Shown in pieces: positions 47,975 through 55,672 of a stretch of 55,672 bases of DNA (positions within the stretch are counted from its first letter, which is position 1; each line of letters opens with the position of its first letter). This DNA comes from Streptomyces sp. NBC_00078 (GTDB lineage: Bacteria > Actinomycetota > Actinomycetes > Streptomycetales > Streptomycetaceae), in NCBI RefSeq assembly GCF_026343335.1, contig NZ_JAPELX010000003.1, positions 1 through 55,672 on the forward strand, in the 5' to 3' direction. The notes under the pieces are model-generated. The model was not told the origin of the DNA. It was given only the letters and a program-made list of their open reading frames with translations, and made no database searches. The translations under genes and the position numbers were made by a program.

Positions 47975-48879
47975 GCGGAGGGCGGCGCGTTGTCGAGGTC
48001 GAAAGCCGGGGACCAGTCGGCGGCCGTGGGTTGCCGGTCGAGGTCGGTTGCCGGGATGCCGGGTGGCGTACTCGGTTCCTCCTCGGCGGGGCCGTCGTAG
48101 TCCTCGGGCGGGTCGTAGTCCTCGGGGACGTCGTCGAGGTGGTCGAGCTCCTCCTCCTGGCCCTCCTCGGCGAGCGGTCCCTCGTCGTCCTGGTCCTCGT
48201 CGCCGTAGAGGTCATCCTCGGGGGTCGGGTACTCGTCGGGGTCGAGCTCGCCCTCGTCCTGGTCCTCGTCGAAGCCGGGGAAGTTCGGATGCCTGACGCC
48301 GTCGTACACCACGGTCGTGATCCCGCCGGCATCCCTGGGGCGCTGCTCGCCCCAGGGGATCGCGGGGAGCTCGACACCCCCCTCGGCCCGCTCGCCGCAC
48401 TCCGCGCATTCGTAGGTGTCCCACCACTCCGCCAGACCCCAGAGCGATCCCGGGTGGCGGTCGACGTGGACAAGGCGGCCTGTGCACTGTTGGTCGACGC
48501 CGTACGCCGCCCCCTCGCCCTCTCCCACGGGGCAGCGCTTCCCGTGGTGGCATCCGGTCCCCGAGCACCGGCACGGCCGGGCGGGGTCGACCTCGGGCCG
48601 CCACACGGCCTCGGCGTGAGCTCGCCGCCCGGGGGTGGCATCGGCGGGGAGTGCGCGGACGCCGAGCTCCTCGGCGGTGATGCCGGGCGCGGCCTTGAGC
48701 TCGGCCGCGGTGGGCTGGAGCACGTACGCCACGGCGGACGGTTGGGGCGCCGGCGGTTCGGTGGCGGCCGGTCCGGCTGCGGTCTCGGCCCTCACGCGCT
48801 TGAGTGCGTCCTGATACCCGAGGCCCTCGGCGAGCTGGAGCTCGCGCGCGGCTTTCTGTTCGGCGTTGCGCTTGGGCAT
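47968..48879 (-). CDS. Hypothetical protein with zinc-like cysteines and acidic tail
   Basis: A 303-residue protein. A helical N-terminus (residues 1-45, SRxQ-like coiled) leads to a Cys/His block (CRCSGTGCHHGKRC near 105, CAECGE near 160) and then to about 120 residues very rich in Asp/Glu/Pro. The acidic tail could mimic DNA, as in some plasmid anti-defence proteins; this is speculative. The ATG at 48879 has GGAAGG upstream. Confidence 0.6.
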   Translation of the reverse strand: MPKRNAEQKAARELQLAEGLGYQDALKRVRAETAAGPAATEPPAPQPSAVAYVLQPTAAELKAAPGITAEELGVRALPADATPGRRAHAEAVWRPEVDPARPCRCSGTGCHHGKRCPVGEGEGAAYGVDQQCTGRLVHVDRHPGSLWGLAEWWDTYECAECGERAEGGVELPAIPWGEQRPRDAGGITTVVYDGVRHPNFPGFDEDQDEGELDPDEYPTPEDDLYGDEDQDDEGPLAEEGQEEELDHLDDVPEDYDPPEDYDGPAEEEPSTPPGIPATDLDRQPTAADWSPAFDLDNAPPSAW

Positions 48880-49098
48880 ACGACACCTTCCCGACCCGGG
48901 CCTCGGTCCCCACGCCACCCGCCCGGGGTACGGAACGGATCGCAGCTTGTTGACTCACGACCGGAATCCCGGGGGACCTTCGTACCGTCGGTGCCTCGGC
49001 GGCGTGGGCGCGCGGGCGGCGGTAGGGGCGGCGGTGTCTGCCCTCGGGAGCACGGTATCGGACCGCGTCCGAGGGTGAGCACGGAACGGGGCGGCGGC

Positions 49099-50199
49099 CT
49101 ACTTCCGAGGCGCCCCGGTGCACCCCGGGTAGGGCACCCATCGGCAGCTCGGGGCGCGTCCGTCGCACTGCGGGCAGACGGCCGAGGTCTCGGTGAGCGG
49201 AAGGCCGTAGACCCACATGAGGCAGGACGGCGCCCGCAGGAGACCCGACTCGGTGGGGCGTTGGTGAAGGTCCGGAAGCCGGTTCCATCGGCGATCCGCG
49301 GTGGTGCGTCCTACCGGCTTGCTCGCCGGTTCGGTTCGGTGTTGCTCCAGCCAGTAGGTAAGCGGCGCCCGCTCGCGTCGGGAGATGACACCGGTCGGGG
49401 CGAGTTGACGTCCCAGGCCCTCGACCCACTCCTCGGCCGAGGCGCCCGGCCGCCGGCGCTTCTCCTCCCATGCCCACATGGCCTCGGCCAGAGTGACCGC
49501 CTCGGGGTACACCACGACCGGGGCGGCCCGCCGGCGGTGTCGGGTGAGGCGGAGGGTGTCCTCGCGCTCGCGCCAGACCTTGGCGCCGACCTGTCCGGAG
49601 ACCCACCACCACAGCGCGACTTGGTGAGCGTCGGCGAGGAGGGCGTCACCGGTCGGCCCCAACCGGTGCGCCAAGGCCCGGTGCCGTTTGAGTGCGCGGC
49701 CGAGCTCGGGGAGCGGCCCGGTGTCGACGAGGTACCCGCCGTCATCGCCTGCCATCCACCGGCGCCCGCACCCGCACGGCCGCCACCGGTGCCCGTGCGC
49801 CACCAGCCACGCCCCGGGCTCCATGCACAGGGGGCAGGCAGGCAAGGGGGCCGCGCCGGGTTCCTGCGGCCAAGGAGTGATGCGTCCCGCCTCGGTCTCG
49901 GCGATCCGGTCGGGCGTCAGACCGGGGAGGGCGCGGGCGAGTTGGTCGGCGTCGCGGTCCACCAGGAGCACCAGGCGCGCGAGCGCCTCGGCGGGGAGGT
50001 CGACCTCCTCGCGCCCCGGAGAGAGGCCGTCGTCGGGGAGTTCGTACCCGTCGCCGAGCTCGTCGAGGAGCGCCGGGAGCGGTACGCCGTTGGCCGTGGC
50101 CGTGCGCGCGAGGAACGATCCGGTGGTCTCGCCGTGGATGAGCGGGACACGGATCGGGAGATCGTCCACGGTGAGGTGGGCGGGTGTCGGGTCGGTCAT
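49099..50199 (-). CDS. Orphan TniQ-like protein
   Basis: A 366-residue protein. Near residue 16 it begins the TniQ pattern LPIRVPLIHGETTGSFLART, followed by the zinc-binding CPLC ... CGC region near 125-145 and a late CPQC ... C pair. TniQ recognises target DNA in Tn7-like transposition and CRISPR-associated transposons. No transposase or TniB/TnsC gene is in the window. Stand-alone TniQ-like genes are frequent in Streptomyces and their job is unknown. The ATG at 50199 follows a weak site. Confidence 0.75.
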   Translation of the reverse strand: MTDPTPAHLTVDDLPIRVPLIHGETTGSFLARTATANGVPLPALLDELGDGYELPDDGLSPGREEVDLPAEALARLVLLVDRDADQLARALPGLTPDRIAETEAGRITPWPQEPGAAPLPACPLCMEPGAWLVAHGHRWRPCGCGRRWMAGDDGGYLVDTGPLPELGRALKRHRALAHRLGPTGDALLADAHQVALWWWVSGQVGAKVWREREDTLRLTRHRRRAAPVVVYPEAVTLAEAMWAWEEKRRRPGASAEEWVEGLGRQLAPTGVISRRERAPLTYWLEQHRTEPASKPVGRTTADRRWNRLPDLHQRPTESGLLRAPSCLMWVYGLPLTETSAVCPQCDGRAPSCRWVPYPGCTGAPRK

Positions 50200-50286
50200 G
50201 TCGGCACCGTGCCACACCCCGGGTGCGCGGCGTGCGACGAGTCCCGAAGTGACCGAGGGGGGTTGTCTCGTCTTGATGTGCTCCTG

Positions 50287-53200
50287 TCAAGTTTCCCGGA
50301 AGACGCCCACGGACGGACCGGGGCCACCCCCGGGCCGAGGAGGGGGTCCTCGGCTCCCGGCCCCCGGCGCCGTGGGCTGTCGCGTGCCCTGTCGCGTGGG
50401 TTGTCGCGTGGCGCCCTGTCGCGTGCTGTGACCTGCGCGAACACCCCCGAACCCCCCTGCGTCCGCGCGACGCGACAGGGGGCAGGGGACAGGAGCCCCC
50501 GCAGCCGGCGCCGGGCCCCCGGCCGCCCCCGGGAGCGGCACCCGGGCCGAGGCGGCGGACGGCATCAAGGCGGCGGCCGGTGCCTCGGCGGCGGCCGGGA
50601 CGGCGGGGCGCGGTCGAGGCACGATGGCGACGAGCGGCGCCTCCGGGCGGAGGGTGCGGCGGTACAGGGCATCCGCGTACGCCCGTGCCCGGAGCTCCCA
50701 CTCCTCGACGTCGAGGGCGCGGCCGATGATGGCGGCGGCCACCATGGGGCACACGGCGTCGGCCGCCTGCTGCGCCCGGTTGCGGATACCGGCACCGCGG
50801 CCCACGTGCTTCCACGGGTAGTCACCCGGGAACCCGACGAGTCGGCCGATGGTGGCCTGTGTGACCTTCTCGCCGCTCTCGTCGTCCTTCCATCCGTAGG
50901 CCGTGGCCGTGACGCAGGTCGACGGGCGGTCGGCGCTGAACGCGTTCCCACCCTTCGGCCGTCCGGTCTTGGGGTCGATGCCGCGCTGTCCCCGGGTGTT
51001 GACCGACCGGCCGCGCTCCCACCCGGCGCACTCGGCGAACGTCGTCACGGGGAACGCCTCGGTGGGGTGCACGCTCACGAACGGCGAGCGGGTGCGGTGC
51101 GCGGTGAGGAAACGGCGCTTCCGGTGGGAGGCCGCGCCGTAGCGGACCGCGTCGAGGGTCTCGGCCTCGACGGTGCCCCAACCCGCCTGTACGAACTCGT
51201 TGATCAAGCCGCGCTCGATCTCGGAGGGGAGGGCGCTGGACTGCTCGACGGCGACCCACTCGACCGAACCGCCCCGGGCGAGCATCGCCAGGGGCCAGAC
51301 GACGACCTCGGCCATGAGACCGGCGCGCGGGTCGTCCAGCTCGGCGAGGGGCGCGCGGACGTCCTCCCACGACTCCCCGGAGCGGGGCGCGTTGCCCGCG
51401 TCCCTGCCCTCGGCGTCCACCAGGGCGAGGAATCCGGCCGCCGCCCCCACGCCACGGACCACCGAGACGATGAGCTCGATTGCCGACGCGTACCGGCCCA
51501 TGCGGAGACCGGCCGGGCTGAATGCCTGGCACGGCGGCGAAAGGATGATGCCGGTCACCCACTGGAGCGCCGGGCACTCCGGGTCGAGGTCCGTCACGCT
51601 CGCCCGGATCATCTCGAACCCTGCGGCCTCGGCCGTGGCCACCGCCCCGCCGTCGAGGTCCACGCCGACCATGTCCACGTTGGCACCCAGAACGTCACGG
51701 ATGCCGACCGACCAACCACCGGGACCGTGGAACAGGTTGATCACGCGCGGCGCGTCCTTCTCCGGGGGCCACAGCCACCGCACCGGCCACGGTCCCGCGT
51801 ACCACCGGAGGAGCGCGAGCGTGTCGGCGTCGAGAGCGGCGAGACGCTCCGGGGTCATCGGCCCCGCCTCGTCGAGCCGACCGAGCGTGAGGGCCGCGCG
51901 CTCCCCCTTTGCCGCACGGGCGTACTCGCCTGCCCGCTCCTCGTCCTCCTCCTCGACGGCCCACGCGCACATGGCGACCCGCTCGACCGCCTCGAACGCC
52001 CACCCCTCGGCCGCCTCGTCGAGGGGGTGCTCCTCGGCGTACGCAACGAGGAGATCGGCCGCCGCCTGGCACTCGGCGAGCGCCGGGTGACCGGCCGCCG
52101 CGTCCAGGGGGGCGACGTCCTCGGCCTCCTCGGTGGGACCGGCCGCCGGCGGGACCGTGGCCGGGGTCTCGACGCCGGGCACGGCGCCGCCGTCGGTCTC
52201 CCACGCGTCGGCCGCGCCGGGGTCGCTGATCACGTCAGGGGCGCACCGCTTTGACGCGTACGCATCAAGTTCCCGGGAAAAACCCCCTACCCCAGCGGGG
52301 GCATGTCGCGTTGTTGTCGTGTCCTCGTCAAGTTCCTGGGGAAGCGCCGGTCCCTTTGCCGACGGCTCGTCGTCCTGCCCCGGGTTGGTGATGGTCCGGC
52401 CGTCCCGCGTCCTCGAAAGGACCTGGTCGTACCGGCCCTTGACGTCGTCGATCGTGTGCGCGTTCCGGAGCGTCAGCGTCTTCGCGTTCGCGCGGACCAC
52501 CACGTACGAGGCCGTATAGATCTTGCGGACCTCGACGACGTCCCCCCGCTGGAAGTCGGCGCGCTCCCACGGGCGCGACCGGCCGTGCGCGGTCTCGGCG
52601 AGCTCGGCCTCCTGCTGCGCCTTCCGCGCGGCACGCTCCGCGCGCTCCGCCTCGGCCGTCGCCTCGATGGCCTTACGCGTCGCAGCGTCCCCCCGCGCAC
52701 GGTCCCGCAGTGCGCCCCGCGCGGAGTGATGCCCCATCAAGATCGGCTGACCGCCAGCAAACCGGCCGTAGTGCACCCCCGCCGCAGCGTCGAGACCCTC
52801 GGCCCGTCGCCGCGCCTCCGCCGCCTTTTCCTCCGCCGCCTCGGCGCGTCCCCGTGCCCGTCGCACCGCCGCCGCCGCCGCGGCCTCCTCGGCCGCGCGC
52901 TCCTCGTTCCGCCGCGCGGCGTCGCTCTCCGCCTCGGCCATGCACCCGAAACCGGACGCGATGATCCGGCGCCCCCGGGACGCGTCGACCACGTACCAAC
53001 GCTGATCATGTCCCGCACTGCTGATCTCGGCGAGCGCCACGAACGGGCGCCCGTTCTTCTCGGCGAGCGCGCACCGCGCGTTCTGTACCGCGCGCCGCGC
53101 GTTCCCCTCTCCGATCCGGCGAGCCTGGGGGGACGGGTAACCGGTCTGATTCCTCGCGCGCTCCTCGGCGCGCGCGAGCTCCTCCTCGGCCATGCGGAGC

Positions 53201-54798
53201 GACGCGAGCCGCTCCGCCTCCGCCTCCGCCTCACGCTTCGCGTGCTCCTCCCACGCGAACAGCTCGGCCACGCGCCGCGCGTGAGCCTCGCACCCGTCCG
53301 CAAGGATTCGGGCGCGGTTCGCGCAGTCCCGGGAACGCTGCGGGTCCGTGATGGGGGAACCGTCGTACCAGTCGCACCGCGCCGCATAGTCGACGTCGTG
53401 CGCGACGCGCGACCGGCGGTCGAGGAGTCGCAGCAACGCGCGCGCCTCCGTCCCCTCCGCCGGCGGGAGGAGCTCGACCGGCCGCGCTGCGTAGATGTTC
53501 CACGTGTGCAACATCAGGTCGCGCGTGATCTCGTACGCCTCGGCCGCCCGTCCGGAGTGCTCCGCCGCCGCCTCCGCCGCCTCGGCGCACTCCGCCGCAC
53601 GCTGCGCCGCTTCACGCTCGGCCGGACGCTCGGCCGAACGCTGCGCCTCCGTGCGCTCCTCGGCCGCCGCCACGCGGGACCGACGCTCGGCCGCCTCCGT
53701 GGCAGTCTCCGCCGCCTCCGTCACAGCCTCCGCCACGACGTCCGACACGCCCCAGTGAGCACGCGCCAACGCCACCTGTCGCCGGTCCGCCGCCCCGAGA
53801 CTGAACAGTGCGTCCGCCTCGGCGTCCGCCTCCGTTTCCGCAGCGTCCGCCCACTCCTCCGCCTGAACGGCCGCAGCCTCCGCAGCGTCCGCCGCCGCCT
53901 CGGCGTGCCGGACGGCGGCGGACATGTCGCGAGCGTGACCACAGATGATGTCGCACGCCGTTTCGGCGTCGAACCGACCGGCGGGGGTGGAGCGCTCAAA
54001 GGTCCCGTATTCGATCATCACCTCGGCGCGCGCATGATCGGCGGTCTCAAGGGCCGTACCGGCGCCGGTACGGGTCTCGCCGTCCGCGGTCTCCCACTCG
54101 TCCGCCGAGGCCGCACGCGCACGCTCGGCGTGGTCCGCCGCCTCCTCGGCCGCCTCGGCAGCGGGCAGGCTCTCGGCGTCGAAACGGGCCGTCAGGAACT
54201 CGCCGAACGCTGCGCGGTACTCCGCCGTCCCGGGAGTGTGCGACCACATCAGGGCGTCCGCCTCGGCCACCCGCACGTGTGCGCGCTCACTCTCCGCCGC
54301 CTCCGCAGCGTTCGCACGCTCCTGCGCAGCCTCGGCACGCTCCCACGCCTTACCGGCACGCTCGGCCGCAGCAACGACCCGCTTGTGACCCTTGGCCACA
54401 CGGTCGTGGGCACGCGTCGCCTTGATGCGGAACGCCTCGGCCGCCTCCGCCTCCGCGCGCTCCTCGGCGTCCGCCACCGGGTCCGGGACAACCTCGACCG
54501 CCGGAACCTCGACCGGCGCCTCGGCGCGGGGCGCCCCGCTCGCGTCCGACTGGTAGAACGCGACGGTTGCGCGGTAACCGTGCGTGTTCTTCCCCCACTT
54601 GCCACCGACCCAGGTGTACCGACCCGTACGGGAGTCGGAAGGGGTGGCGATAACCAGCGTCCACGCGTCCCCGTCCCGCTCGACCATGGCGCCCCATCCA
54701 CGGGCGGTGGCGGTAGCGGCGAGCGCTCCCAGGTTCCGGGGCGCACCGTTCGCGAGAGCCTCGGCAACGGGCATCGGGAGTGCGTTCGTGCTGGTCAA
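50287..54798 (-). CDS. Giant coiled-coil, DUF3560 and cytosine-C5 methyltransferase fusion
   Basis: A 1503-residue protein. After a small N-terminal domain (1-90) come about 550 residues of Ala/Glu/Arg coiled coil. A DUF3560-like block (GGQPILMGHHSARGALRDRA) lies near 675-735. A linker follows, and a C5 methyltransferase at about 1014-1361: motif I FHGPGGWSVG, motif IV SPPC with catalytic Cys1090, EQS in place of ENV, YGAASHRKRRF (motif VIII), and IGRLVGFP then NRAQQAADAV near the end. The start is TTG 54798 with GGAAGGA eight bases upstream. The tail crosses copy 3 of the spaced element. It may protect entering plasmid DNA from restriction (inference). Confidence 0.85.
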   Translation of the reverse strand: MTSTNALPMPVAEALANGAPRNLGALAATATARGWGAMVERDGDAWTLVIATPSDSRTGRYTWVGGKWGKNTHGYRATVAFYQSDASGAPRAEAPVEVPAVEVVPDPVADAEERAEAEAAEAFRIKATRAHDRVAKGHKRVVAAAERAGKAWERAEAAQERANAAEAAESERAHVRVAEADALMWSHTPGTAEYRAAFGEFLTARFDAESLPAAEAAEEAADHAERARAASADEWETADGETRTGAGTALETADHARAEVMIEYGTFERSTPAGRFDAETACDIICGHARDMSAAVRHAEAAADAAEAAAVQAEEWADAAETEADAEADALFSLGAADRRQVALARAHWGVSDVVAEAVTEAAETATEAAERRSRVAAAEERTEAQRSAERPAEREAAQRAAECAEAAEAAAEHSGRAAEAYEITRDLMLHTWNIYAARPVELLPPAEGTEARALLRLLDRRSRVAHDVDYAARCDWYDGSPITDPQRSRDCANRARILADGCEAHARRVAELFAWEEHAKREAEAEAERLASLRMAEEELARAEERARNQTGYPSPQARRIGEGNARRAVQNARCALAEKNGRPFVALAEISSAGHDQRWYVVDASRGRRIIASGFGCMAEAESDAARRNEERAAEEAAAAAAVRRARGRAEAAEEKAAEARRRAEGLDAAAGVHYGRFAGGQPILMGHHSARGALRDRARGDAATRKAIEATAEAERAERAARKAQQEAELAETAHGRSRPWERADFQRGDVVEVRKIYTASYVVVRANAKTLTLRNAHTIDDVKGRYDQVLSRTRDGRTITNPGQDDEPSAKGPALPQELDEDTTTTRHAPAGVGGFSRELDAYASKRCAPDVISDPGAADAWETDGGAVPGVETPATVPPAAGPTEEAEDVAPLDAAAGHPALAECQAAADLLVAYAEEHPLDEAAEGWAFEAVERVAMCAWAVEEEDEERAGEYARAAKGERAALTLGRLDEAGPMTPERLAALDADTLALLRWYAGPWPVRWLWPPEKDAPRVINLFHGPGGWSVGIRDVLGANVDMVGVDLDGGAVATAEAAGFEMIRASVTDLDPECPALQWVTGIILSPPCQAFSPAGLRMGRYASAIELIVSVVRGVGAAAGFLALVDAEGRDAGNAPRSGESWEDVRAPLAELDDPRAGLMAEVVVWPLAMLARGGSVEWVAVEQSSALPSEIERGLINEFVQAGWGTVEAETLDAVRYGAASHRKRRFLTAHRTRSPFVSVHPTEAFPVTTFAECAGWERGRSVNTRGQRGIDPKTGRPKGGNAFSADRPSTCVTATAYGWKDDESGEKVTQATIGRLVGFPGDYPWKHVGRGAGIRNRAQQAADAVCPMVAAAIIGRALDVEEWELRARAYADALYRRTLRPEAPLVAIVPRPRPAVPAAAEAPAAALMPSAASARVPLPGAAGGPAPAAGAPVPCPLSRRADAGGFGGVRAGHSTRQGATRQPTRQGTRQPTAPGAGSRGPPPRPGGGPGPSVGVFRET
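50377..50478 (+). repeat. Spaced TGTCGYG element, copy 3 (end of the giant gene)
   Basis: Octamers at 50377, 50389, 50401 and 50416, CTGTGACCTGCG at 50426, inverted CGCGACAG at 50471. Spacings 12-12-15-10-45, same as copies 1 and 2 and same strand orientation. Confidence 0.88.
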
Positions 54799-54879
54799 GG
54801 TGGGTTTCCTTCCGGTCGGTCCGCCGTGCTCGGCGCGGCGTGTTTCGTTGTGGTCCCCACCCTAGACGAGTCGTAGGTG

Positions 54880-54902
54880 AACTACAAGTTCAACTGTGAG
54901 TT
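54880..54902 (-). promoter_or_regulatory. Tandem AACT-N3-AGTT operator, site 3
   Basis: AACTACAAGTT, one base, AACTGTGAGTT, identical to site 1. On the minus strand TTGTAG is followed 17 bases later by TAGGGT, a good -10. It is the promoter of the giant methyltransferase gene. Confidence 0.7.
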
Positions 54903-55580
54903 GTGTTGCATGTCGAGCGACCGGCGCACCGACCCCGCCACGGGTGCACCGGCCCGACGGCGCACCCTGCCCCCGCGCCCCTCGAACACCTCCCGCCACT
55001 CCGACGGGTCACCCTGCGCCACGCGGCCGTTAAGGGGCCTGCGCGCCTCTCTCCCGGCCTTTCGGTACCCTGTCCGACCGGGAGTGCCGGACGGGGCGCC
55101 GAGGCCGCTACGGGGCGCACAGGGCTTTTCTCCTGGTGGCGGTAGCTGTGGACAACGTTGGGGAAAAGGGGTGCACTAGATGACGGTTTCGGTGTCTACG
55201 ATCGGCAACTCCCCTGAAAACGGGGCCGAGTTGCCGATCCCGCCATGCCGTGCACTGCAAGCGGTAAGGGGTGAAACTTTGGTGCCGATCCTTACTCGAA
55301 CAGCTACTTGGAAACCGTTGCCAGTAAGGAGGGGGCGGAAGTGATCGTTTCCGCTGGTCGGGCCCGAAACCGCCAATCCGTGCACCTCCCCCCCTCTGTT
55401 CGATTTCCGCACTGTGGAAAAACCGTGCACAGATTGGCGGTTTCGGTGATCACTTCAGGTGGGTATCAGGGCTTGAGTGTGGTCGAAAATGGCGTCTGAC
55501 CTGCGGAAACGATCAAAATCGGTGGGGTGCACCGATTGGCGGGTTCCACCTAGTTCCCACACTCAACAGAGAGCCGACAT
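54903..55580. other. Gene-free origin-like region
   Basis: No credible gene. It has DnaA-box-like sites at 55147-55155 (TGTGGACAA) and 55413-55421 (TGTGGAAAA); a dyad GATCGGCAACTC/GAGTTGCCGATC at about 55200-55239; words of the CCGCCAATCCGTGCAC type at 55234 (degenerate), 55364, 55425 (inverted) and 55527 (inverted); and TTGAGTGTGG/CCCACACTCAA flanking the last. Streptomyces linear plasmids replicate outward from an internal origin, so an origin this close to an end would be unusual. It could also be a partition site. Confidence 0.55.
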
Positions 55581-55581
55581 C

Positions 55582-55672
55582 GTGACCCGCGAAGCGGGTC
55601 ACTCTCGGCCGCGAAGCGGCCGGCGGTGATCGGCGAAGCCGATCACCGGTTGTAGCGGCTTCGCCGCTACAA
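55582..55672. repeat. Right telomere: four hairpins
   Basis: Palindromes at 55582-55602 (stem GTGACCCGC, GAA), 55607-55621 (GGCCGC, GAA), 55625-55647 (GGTGATCGGC, GAA) and 55650-55672 (TTGTAGCGGC, TTC). The last base of the window is the last base of a palindrome. The 55625 hairpin has the same stem as 25-45 of the left end. The other hairpins differ, so the ends are not simple inverted copies. Confidence 0.75.

Noticed and set aside
47728..52254. 1508-residue open frame on the plus strand
   Set aside because: It crosses several convincing minus-strand genes (TniQ-like, Cys-rich, methyltransferase end); its composition is that of a shadow frame.
52263..52340. Possible fourth copy of the spaced TGTCGYG element
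   Set aside because: TGTCGCG and TTGTCGTG occur, but 11 bases apart and without the core or the inverted octamer at the expected distances.
52303..54876. 857-residue plus-strand frame opposite the giant gene
   Set aside because: Arg/Leu-rich antisense of a coiled-coil gene, with no domain and no ribosome site.
55176..55430. 84-residue frame near the right end
   Set aside because: It lies across the dyads and repeats of the origin-like region and has no ribosome site.
1..55672. A circular plasmid opened within a hairpin array
   Set aside because: Not fully excluded. Tpg and Tap, and both ends falling exactly on palindrome boundaries, favour a linear molecule; reads across the junction would decide.
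1..55672. tRNA or rRNA genes
   Set aside because: None recognised on either strand by eye.

Overview
The window looks like a whole linear plasmid of a Streptomyces-type actinomycete. Both ends finish exactly on perfect palindromes with trinucleotide loops (1-17 and 55650-55672), inside arrays of similar hairpins. The sequence is very GC-rich, GTG starts with 4-base GTGA/ATGA overlaps are frequent, and a terminal-protein gene (tpg, 39568-40119) and a telomere-associated-protein gene (tap, 40122-41819) are present. The two ends are not identical, so if both are true telomeres they are a non-canonical, unequal pair.

Layout. 1-716: left telomere hairpins and a set of nested hairpins, no gene. 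717-3821: small unknown genes, two of them behind a duplicated 327-bp hairpin-rich leader. 3839-16422: a type-IV-secretion-like conjugation locus on the minus strand, resembling the Tcp family of Gram-positive elements: FtsK/TcpA-like coupling ATPase, TcpC-, TcpD- and TcpE-like membrane proteins, VirB4-like ATPase, lipoprotein, VirB6-like channel protein, a second VirB8-like protein and a two-domain cell-wall hydrolase. 16578-24067: accessory genes (flavoprotein and XRE/TPR regulator, nucleoside deoxyribosyltransferase-like, HIT, NUDIX, small membrane proteins). 24131-33269: a second transfer module with a TraB/FtsK-like translocase, a SpdB-like membrane protein and small Spd-like genes. 33544-38401: regulators (GntR, a GntR paralogue lacking its DNA-binding domain, a triple-HTH protein, XRE) and a RelE-like/DUF6247 pair. 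38612-41819: replication and telomere block (double winged-helix protein, Tpg, Tap). 42472-46665: a DUF6884 protein running in frame into a lipoprotein, then ParA and a ParB-like partner. 46805-54798: accessory genes including an orphan TniQ-like protein and a 1503-residue fusion of coiled coil, DUF3560 and cytosine-C5 methyltransferase. 54799-55672: no gene; an origin-like region with DnaA-box-like sites and dyads, then the right telomere.

How the parts fit (inference). Tpg and Tap would prime and cap the ends, ParAB would segregate the plasmid, and one or both transfer systems would move it. No relaxase was recognised, which fits either double-stranded transfer by TraB or end-first transfer of a protein-capped linear molecule. 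Several DNA-level signals tie the plasmid together: a tandem AACT-N3-AGTT operator at five promoters, a TGTGASCTG motif at dispersed sites, two copies of a bipartite palindrome, and three copies of an element with identical internal spacing (12-12-15-10-45) embedded in the 3' parts of three unrelated genes. That last element is the most striking undescribed feature here.
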